NCBI GenBank assembly: GCA_963824985.1 | Contig: CAWGRQ010000047.1 | Coordinates: 1 to 64,000 of the forward strand | Source: JAFNAG01 sp963824985 | GTDB lineage: Bacteria > Acidobacteriota > UBA6911 | Direction: 5' to 3' | Length of the DNA: 64,000 nt | Shown here: positions 25,788 through 34,544 of the stretch, piece by piece | Numbering within the stretch: position 1 is the first letter of the stretch | Layout of the letters: each line of letters opens with the position of its first letter | Made by a program: the position numbers and the translations under genes | The notes under the pieces: model-generated | Told to the model about the DNA's origin: nothing | Database searches by the model: none | Seen by the model: only the letters and a program-made list of their open reading frames with translations

Positions 25788-25922
25788 CGAAGACTGCCCT
25801 GAGATGCTGTTCCCGATGTCATAATTTCTACATTTTTCCCGCTCCCGTTTTATGATTATTTAATCTCTCGCATGATAATGTTGACCTGTCGAACAAGTGT
25901 AAAACAGGACAGGAGAACAAAA

Positions 25923-26217
25923 ATGAGCAGCGACAGAGAACAGCACGTCGTCAGGATAACCAGGAGGCTGGACGACGAGCGCCGGGATGACGTGATGGCA
26001 TTTATAAACAAAAAGCTCGGCGGAATACAAGGGCAAAGCGGACGGCGGCGCCACCGAGGACACTCACGGTATCCCTCTTCTGGTATTCGAAAAACCAGGC
26101 GATGCGCATTTATTTGCCAATGCACTGAGCAAAGCCACCCAATACCCCAGGGAGCATATCGAGGTAAAGCCGCGCGGTAGCCGCACGTCCTCAGGCAGGC
26201 GGGACGGCAAGACCTGA
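25923..26217 (+). CDS. small conserved protein, frameshifted paralogue of the gene at 9.2 kb
   Basis: MSSDREQHVVRITRRLDDERRDDVMAFINKKL is followed by a one-base insertion near 26,020. In the restored frame the protein continues AEYKGKADGGATEDTHGIPLLVFEKPGDAHLFANALSKATQYPREHIEVKPRG and stops at 26215-26217. This aligns along its full length with the product at 9,163. AGGAGAAC precedes the ATG; a TTGACC and GTAAAA lie upstream. Confidence 0.65.
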
Positions 26218-26262
26218 TATCTTGCTCTATTGCGAGGAGCCCGCCTACCAGCTAAAATCCCT

Positions 26263-26406
26263 CTCTTGTCTCCCTTTCGAAAGGGAGAGGCTTAAATCTT
26301 CTCCCCCTTTGGCAAAGGGAGATAAGGAGGGATTTTCATCCTTCTGCTGTTTTGTATTTCGTATTTTGATATTGTTTCGTATTTCGTGCTTAGGATTTAG
26401 TACTTT
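26263..26406. repeat. dispersed intergenic repeats
   Basis: CTCTTGTCTCCCTTTCGAAAGGGAGAG, then CTCCCCCTTTGGCAAAGGGAG and AAGGAGGG, followed by the AT-rich TTTCGTATTTTGATATTG / TTTCGTGCTTAGGATTTAG unit. They occupy most of the 290-bp spacer; no gene seen. Confidence 0.6.
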
Positions 26407-26505
26407 TCCCCTCCCCCCCCTTGACTCTCCCCTTACTGGAGGGCTTATACTCTCCTCATCAATCGATTGATAGGCATTCTCGACAATTCAAAAGAGGGAG
26501 TAAAC

Positions 26506-27133
26506 ATGGAAAAGCTGGACCTCAAAAAAGACCTGAAACACCTCTACAACCCGCCCGCGAAAGCGCCCGTCATGCTGGAGGTGCCGCCGATGAACTTCCT
26601 GGCATGATAGACGGCGAGGGCGCGCCCGACGGCCCCGATGCCGTGGCCGCCATGTACGGCGCTCTACCCGGTGGCCTACACCCTCAAGTTCAGCCGTCAA
26701 AAAGGACAAGGCCATCGACTACCCCGTCATGCCGCTGGAGGGGTTGTGGTGGGGCGATGACATGTCGGTCTTTTCGACAGGCAACAAGGCCGCCTGGAAG
26801 TGGACCTACATGATCATGCAGCCGGAGCTGATAACGGCGGACATGGTCAAGAAAGCCATCGAAGAAGTGCGCCGCAAGAAAAACCCGCCCGCGCTCGGCA
26901 AGATGAGGTTCGAAAAGTTCGACGAAGGCACGTCGGCGCAGATAATGTACACCGGCCCCTATTCGGAGGAGACACAGACCATCAAAATGCTGCATGACTT
27001 CATCCACGCAAAAGGGCTGGTCTTCGACGGGCTCAAGCAGAAGCACCACGAGATATACATGTCCGACCCGCGCCGCACCGCGCCGGAAAAACTCAAAACG
27101 GTCATCCGCCAGCCGGCGCGCAAGCCCAAATAG
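26506..27133 (+). CDS. GyrI-like small-molecule-binding protein (frameshifted at 5' end)
   Basis: The repaired protein (about 205 residues) reads MEKLDLKKDLKHLYNPPAKAPVMLEVPPMNFLMIDGEGAPDGPD, AMYGALYPVAYTLKF, DYPVMPLEGLWW, WKWTYMIMQPELIT, FEKFDEGTSAQIMYTGPYSEETQTI, HHEIYMSDPRRTAPEKLKTVIRQP. This is the stand-alone GyrI-like family, whose members bind or hydrolyse hydrophobic compounds. Three frame changes lie within the first 250 bp (near 26,602, 26,664 and 26,694). AAGAGGGAG precedes the ATG. Confidence 0.75.
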
Positions 27134-27136
27134 AGT

Positions 27137-27258
27137 CTCTTCTCCCCTTGTGGGTAGAGGACTAAGGTGAGGGGGTCAACAACCTGTCATTCCGGCGAAA
27201 GCCGGAATCCAGAGGTTTCCTCTCCCCTCCGTGGGAGAGGACTAAGGTGAGGGGGTTA
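27137..27258. repeat. dispersed repeats, three units
   Basis: Two units with GAGGACTAAGGTGAGGGGG (27,156-27,174 and 27,238-27,256), each preceded by a CTCCCC/GGG(T/A)GAG hairpin, flank GTCATTCCGGCGAAAGCCGG AATCCAG (27,187-27,213), a different palindromic repeat known from many bacterial intergenic regions. Confidence 0.75.
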
Positions 27259-27316
27259 CTCAACTCCTCTCATAACAAGGGAGATGAGATTCAAAAATAA
27301 ACAAGGAGCGGTCTCC

Positions 27317-28129
27317 ATGCAAATCGGCGACTTTTCCAAGCTCAGCCTGGTATCCGTCAAGGCTCTGCGCTACTACGACGAAATCGGCCTGCTCAAGCCG
27401 GAGCGCGTGGACGAGTTCAGCGGCTACCGCTACTATTCGGCCTCGCAGCTGCCCCTGCTCAACCGCATCGTGACGCTCAAGAACATGGGCCTCTCGCTGG
27501 ACGAGATAGCCAAGCTGCTCGAGGACGACGTGCCGGTGGCCCACATCCTCGACCTGCTGCACGCCAAGCAAACCGAAATCAAACAGAGATTGGGAGAAGA
27601 GGCGGAGCGCCTGGCCAGAGTGGAAGAGTGGCTGGCGGAGACGCAAAAGGAGGGTAAAATGCCAGACTACGAGGTAAAGATAAAGAAGGTCAAGCCGCAG
27701 AAGGCTATCACCATCCGCAGGGTGCTGCCGAGTTACGGGCACCTGGGCGAGCTGTTCGCCGCCATCGGCCCCTACCTGGGCAAAGTGCACGCGCCCATGA
27801 GCGGCCCGCCCGTCACCATCTACCACGACAAGGAATTCAAGGAGGCCGATGTGGACGTGGAGGTGGCCTTCCCGCTGTGGCGCGCGGTGAAGGGCGAGGG
27901 CGAGTTCGTATTCCAGGAGTTGCCCGGCTACGAGAAGGCGGCATCCGTCATGTACAAAGGCCCCTACGAGGGGCTCGGCAAGGCCTATAATACGATTCTG
28001 CGCTGGGTGGAGGCCAATGGCTACCATGTAATCGGCCCCAACCGCGAAATCTACTTCAACGAGCCCGCCAAGACCAAACCCGAAGACCTGGTGACCGAGG
28101 TGCAGGTGCCGGTGGAGAAGAATCCATAG
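27317..28129 (+). CDS. MerR-family regulator with GyrI-like effector domain
   Basis: The N-terminal MerR domain reads MQIGDFSKLSLVSVKALRYYDEIGLLKPERVDEFSGYRYYSASQL, followed by a coiled coil (residues about 75-118) and a GyrI-like ligand domain (YEVKIKKVKPQKAITIRRVLPSYGHLGELF ... YKGPYEGLGKAYNTILRWVEANGYHVIGPNREIYF). This is the BmrR/BltR layout: the ligand domain senses hydrophobic drugs and the MerR domain untwists a promoter with a long spacer. AAGGAGCGG precedes ATG 27317. The separate GyrI-like protein just upstream may be functionally linked. Confidence 0.9.
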   Translation: MQIGDFSKLSLVSVKALRYYDEIGLLKPERVDEFSGYRYYSASQLPLLNRIVTLKNMGLSLDEIAKLLEDDVPVAHILDLLHAKQTEIKQRLGEEAERLARVEEWLAETQKEGKMPDYEVKIKKVKPQKAITIRRVLPSYGHLGELFAAIGPYLGKVHAPMSGPPVTIYHDKEFKEADVDVEVAFPLWRAVKGEGEFVFQELPGYEKAASVMYKGPYEGLGKAYNTILRWVEANGYHVIGPNREIYFNEPAKTKPEDLVTEVQVPVEKNP

Positions 28130-28146
28130 CTTAATTCCATATCCTC

Positions 28147-28182
28147 AAAAAGAAAGGCTGGCGTTGAGCTAGCCTTTCTTTT
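28147..28182 (+). terminator. intrinsic terminator after the MerR gene
   Basis: AAAAGAAAGGCT pairs with AGCCTTTCTTTT around a 12-base loop, ending in a T-rich stretch, 18 bp after the stop codon. Confidence 0.8.
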
Positions 28183-28204
28183 ATCCATATACAAATTCCA
28201 AACA

Positions 28205-28500
28205 TTATCAGGACGACGTGGCAATCTCCGCTAAGTAGCAGCCTTCCGCCTGGCGACAGCTTTACACGGGACAAACAGGTGTTTGTCATAGTCAAGCAAA
28301 CCCAATCGGTGTGCCGTTATCCGAGATTCCCACGTCAGCCCGCTTGAGTCTTGTACCAATTAAAAGCAGGTGTAGCGGGCTTCCTCGGAATGGGTATTAT
28401 AGTTACCATTGCGAGGGCTGCCGCAGGCAGGCCGGGGCGATCTCCGCCAAGTAGCTGCCCTTTGCCTGCCGCATACTTCACACGGGACACTAACAGCCGT
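28205..28500. repeat. direct repeats of a dispersed intergenic element
   Basis: CAATCTCCGCTAAGTAGCAG...TTTACACGGGACA (28,222-28,273) and CGATCTCCGCCAAGTAGCTG...TTCACACGGGACA (28,437-28,490) are related copies. Between them AGCCCGCTTGAG / GTAGCGGGCTTCCTC makes a hairpin. No gene seen in this 370-bp spacer. Confidence 0.6.
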
Positions 28501-28505
28501 TACGT

Positions 28506-28797
28506 TTATATCCGGTTGTAAAGCTCCGACCATCCCGGATTCATCGTGGCGATAAGTTCTTCCTTGCGCTTGCGCGACCAGCTTTTAATCTGCTTTTCCT
28601 CGGGCCAAGGCGGCTTCGTGAGTCTCGGCAGCCTCATAATAAACCAGCTTATCTGTTTTGTATCGCCGTGTGAAACTATCAACGAAATGCCCTTTATGCT
28701 CAAATACACGCCGCTGCAAATCTTCTGTCATGCCGGTATACAGAACAGTGTGCATCTTATTGGTTACGGTATAGACGTAATAATTATGGTCAGGCAC
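28506..28797 (-). CDS. GIY-YIG nuclease-superfamily protein (frameshifted)
   Basis: The protein of about 96 residues has YYVYTVTNKMHTVLYTGMTEDLQRRVFEHK (the GIY-YIG core with Arg and the following helix), then KTDKLVYYEAAETHEAALAREKQIKSWSRKRKEELI and NPGW. One extra G near 28,605 splits it. This is the small URI/YhbQ-like group of structure-selective nucleases often found as stand-alone genes between dispersed repeats. Confidence 0.8.
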
Positions 28798-28837
28798 AGT
28801 CCCATCCTTTGATTGTTAATAGTAGTTGGATGACGTT

Positions 28838-28895
28838 CGGAGATTGCCACGTCGTCAGTCCGCCTTGGGCGAAGTTCCTCCTCGCAATGGAAACC
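28838..28895. repeat. dispersed repeat (GGAGATTGCCACGTCG...CTCGCAATGG)
   Basis: GAGATTGCCACGTCG and CCTCGCAATGG are the two ends of a common intergenic element; the same ends occur at 32,970-33,066 and part of them at 28,410. Confidence 0.65.
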
Positions 28896-28901
28896 AACTG
28901 C

Positions 28902-29147
28902 CTACCACCTCCCCTCCCTCAGCGGCTTCAACAGGTATTCCAGGCCGTTCAGTTTGATTTCGTACAGCGCGGACAGCAGCACGCCGAGCTTCCCCGGCGG
29001 AAAACCTTTCTGGTGAAACCATACGAGGTAGGGTTCGGGCAGGTCGCACAGGATGCGGTCCTTGTATTTCCCGAAAGGCATGCGCACGGACACCAGCTCA
29101 ACCAGTATTTGAGAATCTATAGGGGAGGCGTATTTATTTTCGTCCAT
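28902..29147 (-). CDS. DUF3820-family protein
   Basis: The intact 81-residue protein has the complete family signature: VRMPFGKYKDRILCDLPEPYLVWFHQKGFPPGKLGVLLSALYEIKLNGL. DUF3820 (also called the QSregVF family after a Pseudomonas member) has no established biochemical role. A WGK-type compact fold with possible nucleic-acid binding has been suggested for relatives, which I treat as uncertain. Confidence 0.85.
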   Translation of the reverse strand: MDENKYASPIDSQILVELVSVRMPFGKYKDRILCDLPEPYLVWFHQKGFPPGKLGVLLSALYEIKLNGLEYLLKPLREGRW

Positions 29148-29280
29148 AATTTTTAATCCAGGCTCAAAGCTCGCCCAGATTCTACCATTTCGCGCCCTTA
29201 CCGTCCCGGGGTACTGGTCAGCATGACCTGTATATGCTGTAGAATTGGATTGAACTAACTGAAAGAATTGGTGGTATCAT

Positions 29281-29574
29281 TTGAATATCTATGTCGGCAA
29301 TCTGGACCGCGATGTGACCGAGGAAATGGTCAGGAGCCTGTTTGCCCGTTTCGGCGAGGTCGGCAAGGTATCCATCATGCACGACAGGCGCGGCATTTCC
29401 AAGGGTTTCGCTTTTGTCGAGATGCCGGTGGAGAGCGAATGCCGGTCGGCCATCGCGGGTTTGAACCGCACGATGTTCCTCGACCGCACGCTCGATATCA
29501 CCGAGTCGCAGCCGCCCGGCGGCAAACGCGGGGGAAGCAAAATCAAGTCAGGCCCCAAACGCCCCCGCAGATGA
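29281..29574 (+). CDS. RRM-domain RNA-binding protein
   Basis: The 97-residue protein is a single RNA-recognition motif: NIYVGNLDRDV (RNP2), EEMVRSLFARFGEV, GISKGFAFVEMP (RNP1), AIAGLNRTMFLDRTLDI, with a basic Gly/Lys/Arg tail (KRGGSKIKSGPKRPRR). Bacterial proteins of this type are often cold-induced RNA chaperones. The only start that gives the RNP2 strand intact is TTG 29281; the ribosome site is weak. Confidence 0.9.
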   Translation: MNIYVGNLDRDVTEEMVRSLFARFGEVGKVSIMHDRRGISKGFAFVEMPVESECRSAIAGLNRTMFLDRTLDITESQPPGGKRGGSKIKSGPKRPRR

Positions 29575-29715
29575 GATTTTTGCCCGTAACCTCTAATCTC
29601 AATTTTAAATAAGCCCGATACTCATATATTCGAGCCTCTATTTTAAGCATAACTCCTATCGACACACTCCTACCCCCTGACCGAAACCTCAGCCATGGCA
29701 GTCTGCCACCCCATC

Positions 29716-29862
29716 GTGTCTAAAATTTTATGAATATTAGAGATTTAAGCCTGTAATTTTATTACTATTTTATGCATCCAACCTAAAATTGCAGTAGATA
29801 ATCGAGACTATGCCGCGAGGTTATTCCCGGAGAATAGCCCGGGCGTTTTTGGGGTGGACAAG
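29716..29862. repeat. upstream part of a tandem duplication
   Basis: Segments such as GAGATTTAAGCCTGTAATTTTATTACTATTTTATGCATCC are matched at 30,834-30,875 (GAGATTTAGAGCCGGTAATTTTATTGCTATTTTATGAATCC). With the following gene this shows that gene and promoter region were duplicated together, period about 1,100 bp. The rest of the 29.58-29.86 kb spacer shows nothing else. Confidence 0.75.
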
Positions 29863-30685
29863 ATGAGGAAATAGAATTATCGTCCCGGTCATTGTGGGGG
29901 TGCTGGTCCTTTCCACCAGCGGTCTGGCGGCATTTTCGGTTCGAGCCGTGACTACCATAAACCAGAGCAACACTCAACTGGCCGGCCTGAATGAAACCGT
30001 AACCGCCTTGAAAAAAGACATGGCGGCCATGCGGACTATTGCCGCCGGTATCTCCACCAGCCAGGGGACGAGCATAGCCAGCCTGGTGACGCTGGTAAGC
30101 CCGGCAGTGGTGCGCATCGATGTCTCCAGCGCGAGTTTCAAGGGGGTGGGCTCGGGTTTCATAGTCGACGAAAGCGGTTATGTAATCACCAACCACCATG
30201 TGATAGAGGATGCGACATCTATTCAGGTCACGCTCAAATCGGGCGATTCCTATGCGGCCACCGTCGTCGATGACGATGCCGACAGGGACCTGGCCATGCT
30301 CAAGATGGAGTCGAGCCGCACGGATTTTCCCGTTATCGAGCTCGGCTCCGCCAGCGACGCCGAGGTCGGCGACGCCCTGCTCATCGGCGGCTTTCCCCTG
30401 GGCCTGGAGCTGTCCGGCCCGGCCACTTTCACCCAGGGCATCGTGTCGGCCATACGCATAATTGACGGGTTGCACTATATTCAAACGGACGCCCCCATCA
30501 ACCCCGGGAACAGCGGGGGGCCGGTAATCGATATGCAGGGCACGCTGGTCGGCGTATGCGTCGCGGCGGTGACAGACCCGAATATCACAGTGGAGGGGCT
30601 CGGTCTGGCCATTCCGGTCGCCGATGTGCTGGCTTTCATCTCCAACGGCCGCGTGGAGTGCTCCAGCTGCCATTATACTAAGTAA
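29863..30685 (+). CDS. HtrA/trypsin-like serine protease without PDZ domain, copy 1 (codon 4 disrupted)
   Basis: By comparison with copy 2 the gene starts ATG AGG AAA at 29863, but the next codon is TAG; one inserted T explains it (AAAAGAATT to AAATAGAATT). From there the product has a membrane anchor (VIVGVLVLSTSGLAAFSV), a coiled-coil-like stretch, and the protease: VGSGFIVDESGYVITNHHVI (His), DADRDLAMLKM (Asp), NPGNSGGPVID (Ser). It ends CSSCHYTK without a PDZ. Probably membrane-tethered and extracytoplasmic, for quality control of exported proteins. Confidence 0.8.
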
Positions 30686-30964
30686 AGTCAATCTGCCGCG
30701 GCACCTTTTTTCAGGTTCCGTCAGGTTTTAGTCCTGCCTTTCGAGGAGCCGATACAATCCTCAGCGAGTGTCTTTGCGCCCGAATGTATTTGCAAATACA
30801 CTTTTATTTATATCTGAATATTTTATAAATGTGAGAGATTTAGAGCCGGTAATTTTATTGCTATTTTATGAATCCGGTCTATAATTATCACAGGCAACCG
30901 GGGCTCGCGACGCGAGATTATTTCGGGGAGACTGGCTCGCGCGCGCCTTTTGAGGATGGACAAG

Positions 30965-31846
30965 ATGAGGAAAAGAATATTCGTCCCGGTCATTGTGGCG
31001 GTGCTGGTCCTCTCCACCATCGGCCTGGCGGCACTTTCAGTCCAGGCCATCACTACGCTGAAGGAAAGCAACACCCAGCTGGCCGGCCTGAAGGAAACCA
31101 TAACCGCCCTTAAAAACGACATGGCGTCCATGCGCACGATAACTTCCGGGATATCCGCCGGCCAGGTAGCCAGCGTAGCCGAACTGGTGACACTGGTGAA
31201 TCCGGCGGTGGTGCGCATCGATGTCGCAGGCGCCGGTTTCAAGGGGGTGGGCTCGGGATTCATTGTCGATGTAAGCGGTTTTGTGCTCACCAACCAGCAT
31301 GTGATAGCGGATGCGACGTCCATCAGTGTCACGCTCGCCTCGGGCGATTCCTATACGGCAACGGTCACCGATTCCGATGCCAACCGCGACCTGGCACTGA
31401 TTAAGATGATGTCGACGCGCATGGATTTTCCCGTTATCGAGCTCGGTTCAGCCAGTGACGCGCATGTCGGCGACACCGTGCTCATCGGCGGCTTTCCCCT
31501 GGGACTGGAACTGGCGGGCCCGGCCACTTTCACCCAGGGCATCGTTTCGGCTATCCGCACGATTGACGGGTTGACCTATATTCAAACGGACGCCTCTATC
31601 AATCCGGGAAACAGCGGCGGGCCTGTAATCGATATGCATGGTTTTTTGCTCGGTTTGTGCGTCGCAGCGGTGACAGACCCTAATATCACGGTGGCGGGTC
31701 TGGGTCTGGCCATCCCGGTTGGAGACGTGCTGGCGTTCATCGACAGCGGCCGCGTGGAGTGTACCAGCTGTCATTACACCATAAGTGAAGGAAGTGAAGT
31801 CGAACAGTTTACACTTTGCCGGCGGAGTCACTCCTATATTGCGTAG
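30965..31846 (+). CDS. HtrA/trypsin-like serine protease without PDZ domain, copy 2
   Basis: MRKRIFVPVIVAVLVLSTIGLAALSV (anchor), LKESNTQLAGLKETITALKND (coiled coil), VGSGFIVDVSGFVLTNQHVI, DANRDLALIKM, NPGNSGGPVID, ending CTSCHYT plus 23 residues absent from copy 1. That tail may result from a small indel just after ACC, because copy 1 stops there. The catalytic His, Asp and Ser are present. GAGGATGGACAAG precedes ATG 30965. The copies differ at many synonymous and some replacement sites, so the duplication is not recent. Confidence 0.85.
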   Translation: MRKRIFVPVIVAVLVLSTIGLAALSVQAITTLKESNTQLAGLKETITALKNDMASMRTITSGISAGQVASVAELVTLVNPAVVRIDVAGAGFKGVGSGFIVDVSGFVLTNQHVIADATSISVTLASGDSYTATVTDSDANRDLALIKMMSTRMDFPVIELGSASDAHVGDTVLIGGFPLGLELAGPATFTQGIVSAIRTIDGLTYIQTDASINPGNSGGPVIDMHGFLLGLCVAAVTDPNITVAGLGLAIPVGDVLAFIDSGRVECTSCHYTISEGSEVEQFTLCRRSHSYIA

Positions 31847-31896
31847 TCCAGCGCTGTGACCATCCTCTACACAGCACCCTAGTGGGCGGCTGAAGA

Positions 31897-32146
31897 TTAG
31901 TTTCCGCTGCAACTGTTTGAGGAGTTCTTCTTTCGAGGTTCCGCAATACAAACCAACGGAAGTTAATATATCGTTAAGGGTCCCTTTGGCGATTTCTTTG
32001 TGGCCGGGTACGGTTACATTATGAATGCCGTTTGCGGTGGTTTTGCGAAGCTGAATATGGCTACCTCTTTGCCTTACCTCTCCATATCCCAGAGAGAGGA
32101 GCAGCTTTAGCAGAGCGTGGCTACTTACTGGCGGCAGTTTCGGCAT
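31897..32146 (-). CDS. hicA: HicA-like mRNA interferase toxin (3' frameshift)
   Basis: MPKLPPVSSHALLKLLLSLGYGEVRQRGSHIQLRK shows the HicA dsRNA-binding-like fold with catalytic His in GSHIQLRK, then NVTVPGHKEIAKGTLNDILTSVGL. The literal frame runs on antisense into the protease gene; removing one A from GGAAACTAA near 31,903 gives QLQRN and TAA at 31897-31899, the normal size of about 82 residues. It overlaps hicB by 26 bp. Confidence 0.85.
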
Positions 32147-32336
32147 CGGGCAGCTTCATCTCAGAGATTGTCAGGATGGTTATCGGTTCATGCAGGTCTT
32201 CCAGATGCAGGGCTACCGCTTCTTTGATGTTCTCGTAAAGTTCGTCCAGGGTGCGCCCTTGCGTGAAGATGTCCTGGCCAATGCCGCGCGCGCACCATGA
32301 CTCGCCATCGTAATAGGTCTCCATTTTGACTAGCAT
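32121..32336 (-). CDS. hicB: HicB-like antitoxin
   Basis: MLVKMETYYDGESWCARGIGQDIFTQGRTLDELYENIKEAVALHLED is a HicB-type partial RNase-H-fold domain (UPF0150), 71 residues, which binds and masks HicA. It has AGGAGGACGCCT before ATG 32336. In the literal sequence it is joined to ruvA by a frameshift in ruvA's last codons, but its own start and ribosome site show it is a separate gene. Antitoxin-first order. Confidence 0.85.
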   Translation of the reverse strand: MLVKMETYYDGESWCARGIGQDIFTQGRTLDELYENIKEAVALHLEDLHEPITILTISEMKLPDAETAASK

Positions 32337-32370
32337 AGGCGTCCTCCTGTTGCCCTGATTATAGCACTGT

Positions 32371-32954
32371 CTACTTCCCCCCGAAATACCCCAGCGCCGT
32401 TTAACCTTTTCTTCAAGCGTCAGCTTCTTGTCGCGCGGCAGCGATGCCACGGCGTGTGAGGCCTCGCTGGCGGAGTAGCCCAGCCCCAGCAGGGCCCCCA
32501 CCACCTCCCCGTCCCCTTCGCCCACCGGCACCACCCGCGCACCCGCCCAGCCCGTGTTTATCTTGTCCTTGAGTTCGAGGATGAGACGGCCGGCCAGCTT
32601 CTTGCCGATGCCGGGTACGGATGTGAGCAACTCCTCGCTGCCGCCGGCGATAGCCGAGACGAGCTGCTCCACGCTCATGGCCGAGAGCATGGAAAGCGCC
32701 AGCTTGGGACCGAAGCCGGAGACGTTTAGCAGCATCTGGAAGAGCTTGAGGTCTTCTTCGGCGGCAAAGCCGTAGAGCAGTATGGCGTCCTCGCGCACGT
32801 GCGTGTGGGTGTGCACGCGCACCTCTTCGCCCAGCCCGCCGAGAGTGAGGAGAGTGGAGACGGGCATGAACACCCGGAAGCCCACCCCGCCCACGTTGAT
32901 GACGGCGGAGTCGGCATTTAATGCTTCGAGCGTACCTTTAAGGCTGGCGATCAT
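32371..32954 (-). CDS. ruvA: Holliday junction branch migration protein RuvA (3' frameshift)
   Basis: MIASLKGTLEALNADSAVINVGGVGFRVFMP begins the OB domain; VSGFGPKLALSMLS and SVPGIGKKLAGRLILELKDK are the two helix-hairpin-helix motifs; ALLGLGYSASEASHAV is domain III. After KVK the frame goes wrong; restoring one T (AAACGGCG to AAACTGGCG) gives LALGYFGGK and TAG at 32371-32373. RuvA binds four-way junctions and recruits RuvB, which is not in the window. It lies downstream of ruvC. Confidence 0.9.
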
Positions 32955-32969
32955 AAATTACTCCCTTTG

Positions 32970-33066
32970 TCATTGCGAGTGAAAGAAGCGAAGCAATCTC
33001 GTTTCCATCTGGTCTGCAGGAGATACGGGATTGCCACATCCCGATTCCTCGGGATTCGCAATGACA
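32970..33066. repeat. dispersed repeat between ruvA and ruvC
   Basis: CATTGCGAGTGAAAGAAGCG AAGCAATCTCG at one end and GGGATTGCCACATCCCG ... ATTCGCAATGAC at the other form an imperfect inverted repeat. This element type is widespread in intergenic regions of dehalococcoidial genomes. It encodes the apparent C-terminal extension of RuvC. Confidence 0.7.
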
Positions 33067-33573
33067 CAACTATTGACTTCCCTGATAATGTCCCGCATGC
33101 GGCTCTCCCTCAGGTGGCAGATGGCCACCGCCAGGGCGTCGGCGGCGTCGTTGGGCTGTGGCACTTCATCCAGGTCGAGCAGCATTTTGACCATCTCCTG
33201 CATCTGCTCCTTGGACGATGCGCCGTAGTCGGCCACGTGGTGCTTAACCTGCGCCGGGGAATATTCGTAGATGGGTTTTTTATTCTGGGCGGCAATCAGG
33301 AGCACGACGGCCTGCGCCTTGCCGATGGCCAGCGCCGATTTGATGTTCTCTCCCACGAAAGGCGTCTCGACGGCCATGACGTCCGGCTTATACTTGCGCA
33401 CGACAGCCGTAAGCCCATCGTAGAGAAAAAGCAAGGCGCTCCGACATGTCGGAGCGCGCTTTGCATTTGATGGTATCGAAGTGTACCAGCGACATTTCGT
33501 CGCGGAGGTCGTCAATCAGCCCGTAGCCGAGGACGATGGTGCCCGGGTCAATGCCTAATATCCTCATGGACAT
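32970..33573 (-). CDS. ruvC: Holliday junction resolvase RuvC (one frameshift, repeat-encoded tail)
   Basis: MRILGIDPGTIVLGYGLID carries the first catalytic Asp, VMAVETPFVGENIKSALAIGKA the Glu, and PNDAADALAVAICHL the last two Asp residues. One extra G near 33,430 (CTTGCTTTTTC) splits the gene. Normal RuvC should end about at RDIIRE; the frame then runs 35 residues into the dispersed repeat, either through loss of a stop or another indel. Start at 33573 or the Met two codons later. It cuts Holliday junctions. Confidence 0.9.
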
Positions 33574-33583
33574 CGTTGTTATG

Positions 33584-34344
33584 TCACTTGGCCTGCGCGT
33601 GGTACTTCTCCATGATCTCGTCGCTGATAGTCCACGTTGTTATATACGTTCTGCACGTCGTCCATCTCTTCCAGGCGGTCGAGCATGCGCAGCACCTGGA
33701 AGGAGGTGTGCTCGTCCAGGCTGACGGAGGTTTTGGGCACCTTGGCCAGCTCCGGCGTTTTCTACGGCGACGCCGGCTTTTTCCAGCGCCTTGCGCACCA
33801 TTTCCAGTTCGGCGGGCTTGGTGTAGATCTCGATATAATCTCCCTGCGAAGCCACGTCCTCCGCTCCGGCGTCGATGGCCTGCATGGTCAGGTCGTCGAT
33901 GTTCTTGCCCTCGGTGAGGACGCCGATGACGCCGCGGTTCTCGAACATCCAGGCTACCGAGCCGGTCTCGCCCAGGTTGCCGCCGGCGCGGGTGAAGGCC
34001 GAGCGCAGTTCCTGCACGGCGCGGTTGCGGTTGTCGCTCACGATGTCAACCATGATGGCGGAGCCGCCTGGCCCGTAGCCTTCATAGGAAGCCTCGAACA
34101 TGACCTGCCCCTCGAGCGTTCCTTCGCCCTTCTTGATGGCGCGCTCGATGTTCTCACCCGGCATGCGGGCGTCCTTGGCCTTCTGGATGGCCAGCCGCAG
34201 GCGCGAGTTGCCATCCGGGCTGGGGCCGCCCGAGCGCGTGGCGAATATAATCTCACGGGTGAGTTTGGTGAAAAGCTGGCCGCGCTTGGCGTCGGCGGCG
34301 CCCTTTGCGTTCTTGATAGTATGCCATTTAGAGTGTCCGGACAT
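33584..34344 (-). CDS. yebC: YebC/PmpR-family transcriptional regulator (3' frameshift)
   Basis: MSGHSKWHTIKNAKGAADAKRGQLFTKLTREI is the family's invariant start; GPGGSAIMVDIVSDNRNRAVQELRSAFTRAGG follows. Near 33,765 the frame changes and continues LDEHTSFQVLRMLDRLEEMDDVQNVYNNVDYS to TGA at 33584-33586. AAGGAGGCTATACT precedes ATG 34344. The order yebC-ruvC-ruvA is a widespread conserved cluster. Confidence 0.9.
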
Positions 34345-34544
34345 AGTATAGCCTCCTTCCGAAATCGGAAGTCTTTCTTTCAACAGAATATTGTAGCATG
34401 TTGTTGTCAAGAGGTGAATAGCAGCGGAGACTTTTCAATTTAGCCCTTCGTCCACAGGGGAAGATGAACCTGCAAGATGCTGCGCACTTGAAATAACTAT
34501 CCAGATAATGCATATTGGATACGATTCTGAAAGGTGCGTGAAAT

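Noticed and set aside
31448..31896. Long C-terminal extension of HicA antisense to the protease gene
   Set aside because: One extra A before a TAA explains it; the extension has no family pattern and lies over a well-defined protease on the other strand.
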